NCBI RefSeq assembly: GCF_029714325.1
Contig: NZ_CP121666.1
Span: forward strand, 2,108,001 to 2,172,000
From: Bradyrhizobium sp. CB1717
GTDB lineage: Bacteria > Pseudomonadota > Alphaproteobacteria > Rhizobiales > Xanthobacteraceae
Reading direction: 5' to 3'
Length of the DNA stretch: 64,000 bases
Shown here: positions 53,644-62,080 of the stretch, one piece after another
How the letters are laid out: each line of letters begins with the position of its first letter
Position numbering within the stretch: position 1 is the stretch's first letter
The notes under the pieces: generated by a model
The model's database searches: none
Seen by the model: the letters and a program-made list of their open reading frames with translations, nothing else
Told to the model about the DNA's origin: nothing
Translations under genes and position numbers: made by a program

Positions 53644-55230
53644 ATGAGAAACTTCCATTTCCCCGGCAGGTCCACGGTCCACGCCACCAACGCGATGGTT
53701 GCGACCTCGCATCCGCTGGCCTCGCTGGCCGCGATCGAGGTGCTGCGCGAGGGCGGCACGGCGGTGGACGCGGCGGTCGCCGGCTCGGCCTTGCTCGGCG
53801 TGATCGAGCCGCAGTCGACCGGTATCGGCGGCGACTGCTTTGCGCTGATCCAGCCCCGCGGTGAAGGCAAGATCATCGCCTATAACGGCTCCGGCCGCGC
53901 CCCGAAGGCGGCGAGCGCCGACTGGTATCTCGAGCGCAAGATCAACTCCGTGCCGCTGACTTCGGCGCATGCGGTCTCGATCCCCGGCGTGATCGACGCC
54001 TTTGCGACCGTGCTGCGCGATCACGGCAAGTTCGGCTTCGACCGCCTGCTCCAGCCCGCGATCAAGGCGGCTGAGGAGGGCTATGTCGTCGCCCCGCGCA
54101 TCGCCTTCGACTGGAAGAACCAGTTCGAGAAGCTGAAGAATGGCACCAACACCGTGCGCTACCTGCTGCCGGGCGGCAAGCCGCCGGTGGCCGGCGACGT
54201 CATCCGCCAGGCCGAGCTCGGCAAGACGCTGCGCGCGATCGCCAAGGACGGCCGCGACGCCTTCTACAAGGGCGCGATCGCGGAGGACATGGTCGAGACT
54301 CTGCGCGGCATCGGCGGTTTGCACACGCTCGACGATTTCGCCGCGCACACGACCGAAGTGACCACGCCGATCGGCTCCATGTACAAGGGCTACGACGTCT
54401 GGCAGTGCCCGCCGAACGGCCCGGGCGTCACCGCGCTCCTGATGCTCAACATCCTGTCGCGCTTCGACCTGACCAAATACGCGCCCGTCAGCGTCGAGCG
54501 CTTCCATCTCGAGGCGGAGGCCGCGCGCATCGCCTATATGAATCGCGAGATGCACGTCGCCTCGCCCGAGCACATGAAGATCAACGTCGCCGAGATGCTC
54601 GAGAAGGGTTTTGCCGACGAGTACATCAGCAAGATCCGCATGGACGGCATGCTCGACCTGCCCAACGTCGCGCCGCCGATGAATCCCTCGACCATCTACA
54701 TCACGGTGGTGGACAAGGACCGCAACGTTTGCTCGTTCATCAATTCGGTGGCGCACTCCTTCGGCTCGGCGATCGTCTCCAACAAGACCGGCGTGCTGTT
54801 CCAGAACCGCGCCGGCGGCTTCCGCATCCAGCCCGGCCATCCCAACTGCATCGAAGGCGGCAAGCGCCCGCTGCACACGATCATGCCGGGCCTGCTCACC
54901 AAGGGCGGCCGTTCCACGATGTCGTTCGCGGTGATGGGCGGCCAGTACCAGCCGACCGGCCAGACTCATCTGCTGACCAACATCCTCGATTACGGCTGCG
55001 ACGTGCAGGAAGCGATCGACATGCCGCGCGGCCTGCACTACGAGGGCCAGTACCAGCTCGAGGACAGCGTTCCCGCCGACATCGTCGAGGGTCTGAAGAA
55101 GCTCGGCCACAAGACCACCAGCGTGGTCGGCCCGCTCGGCGGCGCCCAGGCGATCTGGATCGATTGGGACAAGGGCACGCTCACCGGTGGTTCCGATCCG
55201 CGCAAGGACGGCTGCGCGCTGGGTTATTGA
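53644..55230 (+). CDS. ggt: Gamma-glutamyltranspeptidase family protein
   Basis: 528 aa from the ATG at 53644. Ntn-hydrolase that self-cleaves; the nucleophile is probably T350 in PSTIYITVVDKDRN, matching the start of the small subunit in known enzymes. N-terminal landmarks are HPLASLAAIEVLREGGTAVDAAVAG and STGIGGDCFALI. The small subunit has MPGLLTKGG and FAVMGGQYQPTGQ. There is no signal peptide, so it is cytoplasmic or exported by another route, unlike E. coli Ggt. Members of this subgroup may act on substrates other than glutathione. A strong terminator follows. Confidence 0.88.
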   Translation: MRNFHFPGRSTVHATNAMVATSHPLASLAAIEVLREGGTAVDAAVAGSALLGVIEPQSTGIGGDCFALIQPRGEGKIIAYNGSGRAPKAASADWYLERKINSVPLTSAHAVSIPGVIDAFATVLRDHGKFGFDRLLQPAIKAAEEGYVVAPRIAFDWKNQFEKLKNGTNTVRYLLPGGKPPVAGDVIRQAELGKTLRAIAKDGRDAFYKGAIAEDMVETLRGIGGLHTLDDFAAHTTEVTTPIGSMYKGYDVWQCPPNGPGVTALLMLNILSRFDLTKYAPVSVERFHLEAEAARIAYMNREMHVASPEHMKINVAEMLEKGFADEYISKIRMDGMLDLPNVAPPMNPSTIYITVVDKDRNVCSFINSVAHSFGSAIVSNKTGVLFQNRAGGFRIQPGHPNCIEGGKRPLHTIMPGLLTKGGRSTMSFAVMGGQYQPTGQTHLLTNILDYGCDVQEAIDMPRGLHYEGQYQLEDSVPADIVEGLKKLGHKTTSVVGPLGGAQAIWIDWDKGTLTGGSDPRKDGCALGY

Positions 55231-55279
55231 TCAGGCTGCGAGACAGGTTCCTCGCGGACGATCAGAAAAAGTTGACGGA

Positions 55280-55310
55280 GGGCGGCGCGGCATCAGCTGC
55301 GCCGCCCTTT
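55280..55310 (+). terminator. Rho-independent terminator after the gamma-glutamyltranspeptidase gene
   Basis: GGGCGGCGC and GCGCCGCCC form a perfect 9-bp stem with a 10-base loop, followed by TTTCTC. It lies about 50 bases after the stop and separates this gene from the aldehyde oxidoreductase operon. Confidence 0.8.
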
Positions 55311-55398
55311 CTCATTCGGAACGGGGCTCATCGCTCCCAGTTAAGGGCGGAGCGGCGCAGGTGTGCGCCGCTTGATCCGAAAGCGGCGGAGGCCGTTC

Positions 55399-56013
55399 AT
55401 GCCCGACAACTCGAGTTCCAGACCATCCGGCTTCGACCGACGCGCCTTCATGGCCGGTGCTGCCGGCAGCGCGCTTGTTCCGATGACGGCGCGCGCGGCT
55501 GCGCAGGACCCACGCGCACCGGCCGCACAGGATCCGTCAGCCCCGGTCGACGTCACGCTGCATGTGAACGGCAAGGATCGGCGCCTGCGCATCGATGCGC
55601 GCACGACCGTGCTCGACGCGCTTCGCGAGCATATGGGCCTCACCGGCAGCAAGAAAGGTTGCGACCACGGCCAGTGCGGCGCATGCACGGTGCTGATCGG
55701 TGACCGCCGCGTGGTGTCGTGCCTGACGCTGGCGCTTGCAGCCGAAGGGCAGGAGATCACGACGATCGAAGGCCTCGCCACCGATGATCGCCTGCACCCG
55801 ATGCAGCAGGCCTTCGTCGACAATGATGCGTTCCAATGCGGCTATTGCACGCCCGGCCAGATCATGTCGGCGATTGCCTGCGTGAAGGAAGGTCATGCGG
55901 GCTCCGAGGCCGACATCCGCGAATACATGAGCGGTAACATCTGCCGCTGTGCCGCCTATCCCAACATCGTCGCGGCCGTGAAGCAGGCTGCGCCCGAGAT
56001 ATCGAAAGGCTAA
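55399..56013 (+). CDS. paoA: Aldehyde oxidoreductase, [2Fe-2S] subunit (PaoA/YagT type), Tat-exported
   Basis: 204 aa from the ATG at 55399 (GGAGG 6 bases upstream). A Tat signal is clear: FDRRAFMAGAAGSALVPM. The plant-type ferredoxin site is GCDHGQCGACTVL plus a later Cys (SCLTLA). A second cluster follows with CGYCTPGQ and NICRCAAYPN. It transfers electrons between the molybdenum and FAD subunits. The signal marks a periplasmic complex, as in E. coli PaoABC, rather than a cytoplasmic xanthine dehydrogenase. First gene of three; the next starts 4 bases after its stop. Confidence 0.92.
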   Translation: MPDNSSSRPSGFDRRAFMAGAAGSALVPMTARAAAQDPRAPAAQDPSAPVDVTLHVNGKDRRLRIDARTTVLDALREHMGLTGSKKGCDHGQCGACTVLIGDRRVVSCLTLALAAEGQEITTIEGLATDDRLHPMQQAFVDNDAFQCGYCTPGQIMSAIACVKEGHAGSEADIREYMSGNICRCAAYPNIVAAVKQAAPEISKG

Positions 56014-56017
56014 GCGC

Positions 56018-57034
56018 ATGCGACCCTTCCTGTATCAGAAGGCGACGGACCCCGACATGGCGGTGCAGGCGCTCAGCGCCGCTGCCGCGGCCAACAATCC
56101 GCTGACCCATGCCACCGCGCAGCCGCTTGCCGGCGGCACTACGCTGATCGATCTGATGAAGCTCGACGTGATGCGGCCGACCGCGATCGTCGACATCAAT
56201 CCGCTCGCACAAGGCTGGTCGGCGATCGAGCCTGATGGCGAGAACCTGCGGCTCGGCGCGCTAGCGAAGATGTCCGACGTCGCCGCGCATGACGAGATCC
56301 AGCGCAACTATCCCGTCATCGCCAATTCCCTGAAGCTCGCCGCCAGCGCCCAGCTGCGCAACATGGCAACGCTCGGCGGCAATGTGATGCAGCGGACGCG
56401 CTGCAGCTATTTTCGCGATGTCTCCTACGCGAACTGCAACAAGCGCAATCCGGGCTCGGGCTGCGCGGCGATGGACGGCGTCAACCGCATGCATGCAGTG
56501 CTCGGCGTCTCCGATCAGTGCATCGCGACCTATCCCGGCGATTTCGCCCAGGCCCTGATCGCGCTGGATGCGTCGGTCGAGATCACGGGCAAGTCCGGCA
56601 GCCGCAGCATACCCTTCGCGGAGCTGCACAAGGCGCCGGGCAATTCGCCTGATATCGAGACCACGCTGCAGCCGGGCGAGCTGATCTCGGCCTTTACTGT
56701 CTCCGGCCGCTGGCCGCGGTCGGTCTACCTCAAGGCGCGGGACCGGCAATCCTACGAATTCGCCCTGTCGTCCGCTGCGATCGCGCTCGACGTGCAGGAT
56801 GGCACGATCCGGGACGCGCGTGTCGCGCTCGGCGGCGTTGCCACGGTTCCCTGGCGCGCCCGCGAGGCGGAGGCGCTGCTTAAGGGGCAGAGGTTCGATG
56901 ACGGCCTGGCGCAGCGCGCTGCTGATGCCGCCTTTGCAGACGCGCGCGGCCGCCGGCACAACAGCTTCAAGATCGCGCTCGGCAAGCGCGTGGTGGCACG
57001 CGCGCTCCAGCAGGCCGTAACGATGGAGATTTGA
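56018..57034 (+). CDS. paoB: Aldehyde oxidoreductase, FAD subunit with extra [4Fe-4S] cysteines (PaoB/YagS type)
   Basis: 338 aa. FAD binding is read from ATAQPLAGGTTLIDLMKLDV and SAQLRNMATLGGNVMQRTRCSY. The segment CSYFRDVSYANCNKRNPGSG holds three Cys within ~22 residues; with a further Cys just upstream or downstream these supply the [4Fe-4S] cluster typical of PaoB. The C-terminal part has KARDRQSYEFALSSAAIAL. It is translated with its partners (gaps of 4 and 2 bases). Confidence 0.92.
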   Translation: MRPFLYQKATDPDMAVQALSAAAAANNPLTHATAQPLAGGTTLIDLMKLDVMRPTAIVDINPLAQGWSAIEPDGENLRLGALAKMSDVAAHDEIQRNYPVIANSLKLAASAQLRNMATLGGNVMQRTRCSYFRDVSYANCNKRNPGSGCAAMDGVNRMHAVLGVSDQCIATYPGDFAQALIALDASVEITGKSGSRSIPFAELHKAPGNSPDIETTLQPGELISAFTVSGRWPRSVYLKARDRQSYEFALSSAAIALDVQDGTIRDARVALGGVATVPWRAREAEALLKGQRFDDGLAQRAADAAFADARGRRHNSFKIALGKRVVARALQQAVTMEI

Positions 57035-57036
57035 CC

Positions 57037-59325
57037 ATGACTGCTGCTGCTCCCGAGCCAAAGGCGAATATGGGCCAGCCCGTGCCGCGTTATGACGCGC
57101 ACTCGAAGGTCACGGGGCGGGCGACCTACGCGTCCGACATGCCGCTGGCCAATCCGGCCTATGCGTTCCTGGTCACCAGCGCGATTTCCAAGGGCCGCAT
57201 CGACAATTTCGACCTCGACGACGCCCGGGGCGTTCGCGGCGTGATCGACATCGTCACGCACGAGAATGCGCCAAAGCTGAAGGAATCAAAACTGTTCAGC
57301 AATGGCGGCTATGCCGGGACCACGATCCAACCACTGAAGTCGCCCGACATCGCCCATGACGGCCAGATCATCGCGGTCGTCGTCGCCGAAAGCTACGAGG
57401 CCGCGCGCGAGGCGGCCAATCGCGTCAAGGTCAGCTATACGGTCGTTACGCCCAGCGCGACCTTCGACTCGCCGGGCACGACGACAGCCGCCGCGAAGGG
57501 ACAAAACTCGCAGTTCAAGGAAGACCCGAAGGTCGGCGATTTCGCTAAGGCGTTCGAGGCGGCCGAGATACAGCTCACCGCCGCCTACGGTACGCCGCCG
57601 CAGCACCACAATCCGATGGAGCTGTTCACGACGAGCTGCGCCTGGATCGGCGACGATCTCGTCATCTACGAGCCCAGCCAGTACGTCCATGGTCTGAAGA
57701 ACGGCGTCGCCGAGCAACTCGGCATCGACGCCGACAAGGTCCGCGTGGTCAACCCTTACGTCGGCGGCGGCTTTGGCTCGCGCGGCTCGATGACGCCGCG
57801 CACCGCGATCATTGCCGCCATCGCAAAACGTTTGAACCGGCCGATCAAGCTGGTTCCGACCCGCGACCAGGGTTTTACCATCACGACCTACCGCGCCGAG
57901 ACGCGCCACGAGATCAAGCTCGGCGCCAGCCGCGACGGCAAGCTGGTGGCGCTCAGGCACGAAGGCGCCGAGGTCTCCTCGCGGCCGGATGCGTATTGCG
58001 TCGGCGGCACCAAGACGACGACGCGGCTCTATGCCTGCCCGAATGTCGACAGTCTGGTGTCGATCGTGCGCGCAGACCGCAATACGCCGGGCTTCATGCG
58101 CTCCCCGCCGGAGGTGCCGTATCTGTTCGCGCTGGAAAGCGCGATGGACGAGCTCGCCGTGAAGCTCGACATGGATCCCGTCGAGCTCCGCCGCATCAAT
58201 GACACCACCACCGAGCCGATCGAAGGCAAGCCCTATACGTCGCGATCGCTGATGGCGTGCTTCGACGAGGCTGCCAAGGCGTTCGGCTGGTCGCAGCGAT
58301 CGCCGCAGCCGAAATCGATGGCGGAGGGCGACTGGCTGATCGGCTACGGCTGCGCGGCCACCTGCTATCCGACCCAGATGGGACCGGCAGCCGCCCGTGT
58401 GCGCCTCCAGCGTGACGGCCGTACCCGGGTCGAGATCGCCGGTCATGAGATCGGGACCGGGGCCTATACGGTCATCGCGCAGACCGCGGCAGAGCGGCTC
58501 GGCGTGCCCCTGGAGAAGGTCGCGGTCTTCATCGGCGACAGCGATCTGCCGCCGGCGCCGGTTGCAGGCGGCTCGAACTCGACCGCGAGCACCTGCTCGG
58601 CGGTGATGATGGTGTGCGACCAGATTCGCCGGCGCCTGTTCAAGGCCGTGATGCCTGACAGTCTCACAGACAAGGCCAAGGAGACCGTTGGCATCAGCCA
58701 GGCGCCAACGACCCAGGCCGCGAAGAGCGATCGTCCGCTCGATATCGAGAAGGCCTTCGACGCGCTCGGCGTCAGCGTGGTCGAGGAATATGGCGAGTGG
58801 AAGCCGGAAGGCGCGCCGCTGGACTCGTTCCGGGCCATGCACAGCGGGCACGTACGTCTCGTCGGCGGCCATCAAATGAAGGACAAGATCGCCTACGCAT
58901 TCGGTGCCGAATTCGTCGAGGTCAGGGTCAACCGCTTCACGCACGAGATCCGCTGTCCTCGCCTCGTCGGCGCGTTCGCGGCCGGCCGCATCATGAACCC
59001 GCGCACGGCGCGGAGCCAGCTGATGGGCGGCCTGATCTGGGGCATGTCCTCGGCGCTGCTGGAGGCCACCGAGATCGACGAGCGCAATGCGCGCTACGTC
59101 AACGACAATCTTGCCGACTATCTCGTGCCAGTGAACGCGGACGTCCCCGGCGTCGAGGTGATCCTGCTCTCCGAGCAGGACGATCACATCAATCCCGCGG
59201 GCGCGAAGGGGCTCGGCGAGCTCGCCAATGTCGGCACCAATGCGGCGATCTGCAACGCGCTCTATCACGCCACCGGTCAGCGCATCCGCAAGCTCCCGGT
59301 CAGGCTGGAAAATATCGAGGTCTAA
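57037..59325 (+). CDS. paoC: Aldehyde oxidoreductase, molybdenum cofactor subunit (PaoC/YagR type)
   Basis: 762 aa from the ATG at 57037 (GGAG 8 bases upstream). The family layout is RYDAHSKVTGRATYASDMPL at the start, YVGGGFGSRG for the cofactor dinucleotide, RSPPEVPYLFALESAMDELA, and near the end GAKGLGELANVGTNAAICNA with the catalytic Glu. It oxidises aldehydes to acids. PaoC enzymes prefer aromatic aldehydes, which might include vanillin or related lignin products, in keeping with the vanillate genes at 36-39 kb, though this is inference. Maturation needs a PaoD/XdhC-like chaperone, which is not seen next to it. Confidence 0.93.
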   Translation: MTAAAPEPKANMGQPVPRYDAHSKVTGRATYASDMPLANPAYAFLVTSAISKGRIDNFDLDDARGVRGVIDIVTHENAPKLKESKLFSNGGYAGTTIQPLKSPDIAHDGQIIAVVVAESYEAAREAANRVKVSYTVVTPSATFDSPGTTTAAAKGQNSQFKEDPKVGDFAKAFEAAEIQLTAAYGTPPQHHNPMELFTTSCAWIGDDLVIYEPSQYVHGLKNGVAEQLGIDADKVRVVNPYVGGGFGSRGSMTPRTAIIAAIAKRLNRPIKLVPTRDQGFTITTYRAETRHEIKLGASRDGKLVALRHEGAEVSSRPDAYCVGGTKTTTRLYACPNVDSLVSIVRADRNTPGFMRSPPEVPYLFALESAMDELAVKLDMDPVELRRINDTTTEPIEGKPYTSRSLMACFDEAAKAFGWSQRSPQPKSMAEGDWLIGYGCAATCYPTQMGPAAARVRLQRDGRTRVEIAGHEIGTGAYTVIAQTAAERLGVPLEKVAVFIGDSDLPPAPVAGGSNSTASTCSAVMMVCDQIRRRLFKAVMPDSLTDKAKETVGISQAPTTQAAKSDRPLDIEKAFDALGVSVVEEYGEWKPEGAPLDSFRAMHSGHVRLVGGHQMKDKIAYAFGAEFVEVRVNRFTHEIRCPRLVGAFAAGRIMNPRTARSQLMGGLIWGMSSALLEATEIDERNARYVNDNLADYLVPVNADVPGVEVILLSEQDDHINPAGAKGLGELANVGTNAAICNALYHATGQRIRKLPVRLENIEV

Positions 59326-59387
59326 AGGGGTGGAAACGGCGACGGCGTTGGGTTAGACACCTCCCGCCTCAAATGGAAGGTGTCTTA

Positions 59388-59852
59388 ATGCAGCGTTTCC
59401 AGCGCGTGCTCCTCGCTATCATGTCGGCACTCGCGATCACCGTGATCGCCAGCGTGTCCGATTTCGTTTCCACCACGGCCTCGGCCCAGACCGCAGGAAA
59501 GACCATGACCACAGCTTCAGGCTTGCAGATCATCGATACCGCCGTCGGCACCGGCGCCTCGCCGCAGCCCGGCCAGATCTGCGTGATGCATTATACCGGC
59601 TGGCTCTATGAGAACGGCCAGAAGGGCAAGAAATTCGACTCCTCCGTCGATCGCAAGGAGCCATTCGAGTTTCCGATCGGCAAGGGCCGCGTGATCGCGG
59701 GCTGGGACGAGGGCGTCGCCTCGATGAAGGTCGGCGGCAAGCGCACGCTGATCATTCCGCCGCAGCTCGGCTACGGCGCACGCGGCGCCGGCGGCGTGAT
59801 CCCGCCGAACGCGACGCTGATGTTCGACGTGGAATTGCTCGCGGTGAAGTGA
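59388..59852 (+). CDS. Exported FKBP-type peptidyl-prolyl isomerase
   Basis: 154 aa. A signal peptide spans residues 1 to ~34 (VLLAIMSALAITVIASVSDF, cleavage after ASA). The single FKBP domain has CVMHYTGWLYENG, KFDSSVDRKEPFEFPIGKGRVIAGWDEGV, and IPPQLGYGARGAGGVIPPNATL. Residues of the FK506 pocket look conserved. It assists folding in the periplasm. It follows paoC by 62 bases, perhaps sharing its transcript. Confidence 0.92.
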   Translation: MQRFQRVLLAIMSALAITVIASVSDFVSTTASAQTAGKTMTTASGLQIIDTAVGTGASPQPGQICVMHYTGWLYENGQKGKKFDSSVDRKEPFEFPIGKGRVIAGWDEGVASMKVGGKRTLIIPPQLGYGARGAGGVIPPNATLMFDVELLAVK

Positions 59853-59862
59853 CGGCGCAGCC

Positions 59863-59964
59863 GTCATTCCGGGATGGTCCGACGGACCAGACTTCAGGTG
59901 CGCAATTGCGCACCGGGGCATCTCGAGATCCCGGGTTCGATGCTACGCATCGCCCCGGGATGAC
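59863..59964. repeat. Intergenic dyad repeat (GTCATTCCGGG family)
   Basis: Ends GTCATTCCGGG and CCCGGGATGAC are near-inverse. Internal hairpins GTGCGCAATTGCGCAC and GATGCTACGCATC are present. Situated between the FKBP and CsbD genes. Confidence 0.7.
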
Positions 59965-59980
59965 TGAGCAAGACAAACAA

Positions 59981-60010
59981 AAAGACCGGCCTCGCGGCCG
60001 GTCTTTTCGT
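59981..60010. terminator. Bidirectional Rho-independent terminator
   Basis: AAAGACCGGC and GCCGGTCTTT form a 10-bp stem with loop CTCGCG. TTTTCGTTTT follows on the forward strand and a similar T-run (from CAAACAAAAA) follows on the reverse strand. It would end both the FKBP transcript and the reversed CsbD transcript. Confidence 0.85.
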
Positions 60011-60025
60011 TTTCAGATCGATGCG

Positions 60026-60244
60026 TCACTCCGCCGCGCGGCGTGCCGCAGCCGCGGCGCGATCCATCGCGTCCTTTGCGGCGTCCTTGGCATCGCCCAT
60101 GGCTTGCTGGCCCTTGCCCTTGACCTCCTGGACCGCGCCTTCGCCCTGCAAGCGCTCGGAACCGGTGGCTTCCCCGATGCCCTGCTTGGCCTTGCCGATC
60201 GTCTCGTTGGCGGTGCCCTTGATCTTGTCGGTCGTGCTACCCAT
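60026..60244 (-). CDS. CsbD-like stress protein
   Basis: 72 aa from the ATG at 60244 (GGAGAG upstream). The family pattern is plain: [22 protein letters not shown], then [21 protein letters not shown]. Members are small, charged, largely disordered and are induced by general stress in many bacteria; the mechanism is unknown. It is reversed relative to its neighbours and ended by the bidirectional terminator. Confidence 0.9.
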   Translation of the reverse strand: MGSTTDKIKGTANETIGKAKQGIGEATGSERLQGEGAVQEVKGKGQQAMGDAKDAAKDAMDRAAAAARRAAE

Positions 60245-60372
60245 GAAGCTCTCCTTCCATTTTGCGCGCGAGGACAACGTCAGGCAGCTACGAGGGTTCC
60301 GATTTTGGTATGGCTTGCGGATGCGGCTTCGGGTTAGTTTGCCGCGCACGGAACCAACAGAAAGCAAGTCTC

Positions 60373-60888
60373 ATGACCGGCCATGACCATTCACATTCCC
60401 ACCATGACCACGATCATCACGACGATCGCTGGAAACATGACGGCGTGCGTGTCATTCCCGGCAACCAGCTCGATACCAACGTGCCGTCGACGGCAGGCAT
60501 GGACCGCGCGGCGGCGATCAATTTCGCGCGCGTCGGCGCGCAGAAATTGTGGGCGGGCACCGTCAGCATCAAGCCCGACGCCAAGACCGGCGCGCATCAC
60601 CACGGCCATCTCGAAAGCGTCATCTATGTGGTGAAGGGCAAGGCGCGGATGCGCTGGGGCGAGAAGCTGCAATTCACCGCGGAGGCTGGCCCTGGTGACT
60701 TCATTTTCGTGCCCCCGTACGTGCCGCATCAGGAGATCAACGCCAGCCCGGACGAGGTGCTGGAATGCGTGCTGGTGCGCAGCGACGGCGAGGCGGTCGC
60801 GATCAACCTCGACATCGAGCCGGTCGAGAAGCCCGAGACCGTGCTGTGGATCGACCCCGTGCACCGGGACCCCAACGAGAAGAAGTAA
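60373..60888 (+). CDS. Cupin-domain protein with a His-rich N-terminal tail
   Basis: 171 aa from the ATG at 60373. Residues 4-18 alternate H and D (HDHSHSHHDHDHHDD), a likely metal-binding tail. The cupin follows with GAHHHGHLESVIYVVKGKARMRW and GDFIFVPPYVPHQEIN, which give the His/Glu ligands of a typical metal site. Substrate unknown. A 9-bp hairpin lies 13 bases after the stop. Confidence 0.82.
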   Translation: MTGHDHSHSHHDHDHHDDRWKHDGVRVIPGNQLDTNVPSTAGMDRAAAINFARVGAQKLWAGTVSIKPDAKTGAHHHGHLESVIYVVKGKARMRWGEKLQFTAEAGPGDFIFVPPYVPHQEINASPDEVLECVLVRSDGEAVAINLDIEPVEKPETVLWIDPVHRDPNEKK

Positions 60889-60901
60889 GGCTGAAGGCCG
60901 C

Positions 60902-60928
60902 GCGGGGTTCGCTGCGACAGAACCCCGC
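60902..60928 (+). terminator. Hairpin after the His-rich cupin gene
   Basis: GCGGGGTTC and GAACCCCGC form a perfect 9-bp stem with a 9-base loop. No T-run follows directly, so it may be a weak or Rho-assisted terminator. Confidence 0.45.
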
Positions 60929-61016
60929 AGGTTAGGGGCAAAAAATATTCGGAAGTCGTGTCGGATGGTCGTCGGGCCATCCGTCCTTGGGCAGAACCCC
61001 GCCCAAGGAGCTTCCG

Positions 61017-61445
61017 ATGCCCAGGATGATCTTCGTCAATTTGCCGGTGACCGACCTCAAGCGCGCGACCGCTTTCTATGAGGCGGTCGGCGCGGTCAGG
61101 AACCCGCAATTTTCCGACGAGACGGCGAGCTGCATGGTCTTCTCCGAGACCATTTTCGCCATGCTGCTGACCCACGACAAATTCCGCCAGTTCACGCCGA
61201 AGCCGATCTCGGATGCTAGGACCTCGAACCAGGTGCTGTTCTGCCTGTCCGCGGACAGCCGCAACGAGGTCGACGAGATCGTCGGCAAGGCCGAGGCGGC
61301 GGGCGGGGTGGCCGATCCCGGCCCGAAGGACGAATACAGCTTCATGTACGGCCGCAGCTTCGAGGATCCGGACGGCCACATGTGGGGTGTGAACTGGATG
61401 GACCTCGCGGCTTTCGCCGCGCAGTCCGACATGGCGGACGCCTGA
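61017..61445 (+). CDS. VOC-family (glyoxalase/bleomycin resistance-like) protein
   Basis: 142 aa from the ATG at 61017 (AAGGAG upstream). Two beta-alpha-beta-beta-beta modules are visible: FVNLPVTDLKRATAFYEAVGAV and YGRSFEDPDGHMWGVNWMD. The DPDGH motif carries a metal-ligand Glu/His pattern usual in this superfamily. This lineage is annotated as lactoylglutathione lyase-like, but activity is unproven. A second VOC gene follows 35 bases on. Confidence 0.85.
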   Translation: MPRMIFVNLPVTDLKRATAFYEAVGAVRNPQFSDETASCMVFSETIFAMLLTHDKFRQFTPKPISDARTSNQVLFCLSADSRNEVDEIVGKAEAAGGVADPGPKDEYSFMYGRSFEDPDGHMWGVNWMDLAAFAAQSDMADA

Positions 61446-61480
61446 TCGAAACCCAAGCCAGCTGAAGAGGAGCATTCACG

Positions 61481-61969
61481 ATGTCCAAGCTCGTGCCCTG
61501 CATGTGGTTCAACGGCGATGCCGAAGAAGCTGCGAAGTTCTACACCTCGCTGGTGCCGAATTCCGAGATCACGCACGTTCAGCGCAACGTTTCGGACGGC
61601 CCGTCCGGCAAGACGGGCTCTGTGCTCGTCGTCGAATTCACGGTGGCGGGGCAGCCCCTGGTCGCGCTCAACGGCGGCATGAAGATGGAGTACACCCACG
61701 CGATCTCGCTGATGATCCATTGCGACGACCAGGCTCAGGTCGACAGCGTCTGGAGCGCGTTCCTGGCCCATGGCGGCAAGGCGGAGCAGTGCGGTTGGCT
61801 GAGGGATCGCTGGGGCGTCGCCTGGCAGGTGGTGCCGAAGGTGATGTTCGAGTTTTTGTCGAGCCCCGACAAGGCCGCCGCGGCGCGTGCGATGCAGGCG
61901 ATGATGAAGATGGTGAAGCTGGATGTGGACTTGTTGCGCCGTGCGTTCGAGGGCAAGTCGGCGGCGTGA
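61481..61969 (+). CDS. PhnB-like VOC protein
   Basis: 162 aa with GAGGAG before the ATG. KLVPCMWFNGDAEEAAKFYTSLVPNSEI, LNGG, and WGVAWQVVP are landmarks of the 3-demethylubiquinone methyltransferase-like or PhnB subgroup. The name is historical; the function is not known and methyltransferase activity is unlikely. Probably co-transcribed with the preceding VOC gene. Confidence 0.88.
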   Translation: MSKLVPCMWFNGDAEEAAKFYTSLVPNSEITHVQRNVSDGPSGKTGSVLVVEFTVAGQPLVALNGGMKMEYTHAISLMIHCDDQAQVDSVWSAFLAHGGKAEQCGWLRDRWGVAWQVVPKVMFEFLSSPDKAAAARAMQAMMKMVKLDVDLLRRAFEGKSAA

Positions 61970-61988
61970 CGTCAACATCGGTGCCGCA

Positions 61989-62062
61989 GGGTGGGCAAAG
62001 GCGCGCCCACCATCTTGCCTCAACCGAGAGAGCTGGTGGGCACGCTTCGCTTTGCCCACCCT
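61989..62062. repeat. Intergenic dyad repeat (AGGGTGGGCAAAG family)
   Basis: Perfect 13-base inverted arms AGGGTGGGCAAAG (61989-62001) and CTTTGCCCACCCT (62050-62062). Inner parts GCGCGCCCACC and GGTGGGCACGC are also inverted. It lies between convergent genes and could act as a bidirectional terminator. Confidence 0.75.
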
Positions 62063-62080
62063 ACCAGGCCGTGCCCGCCG

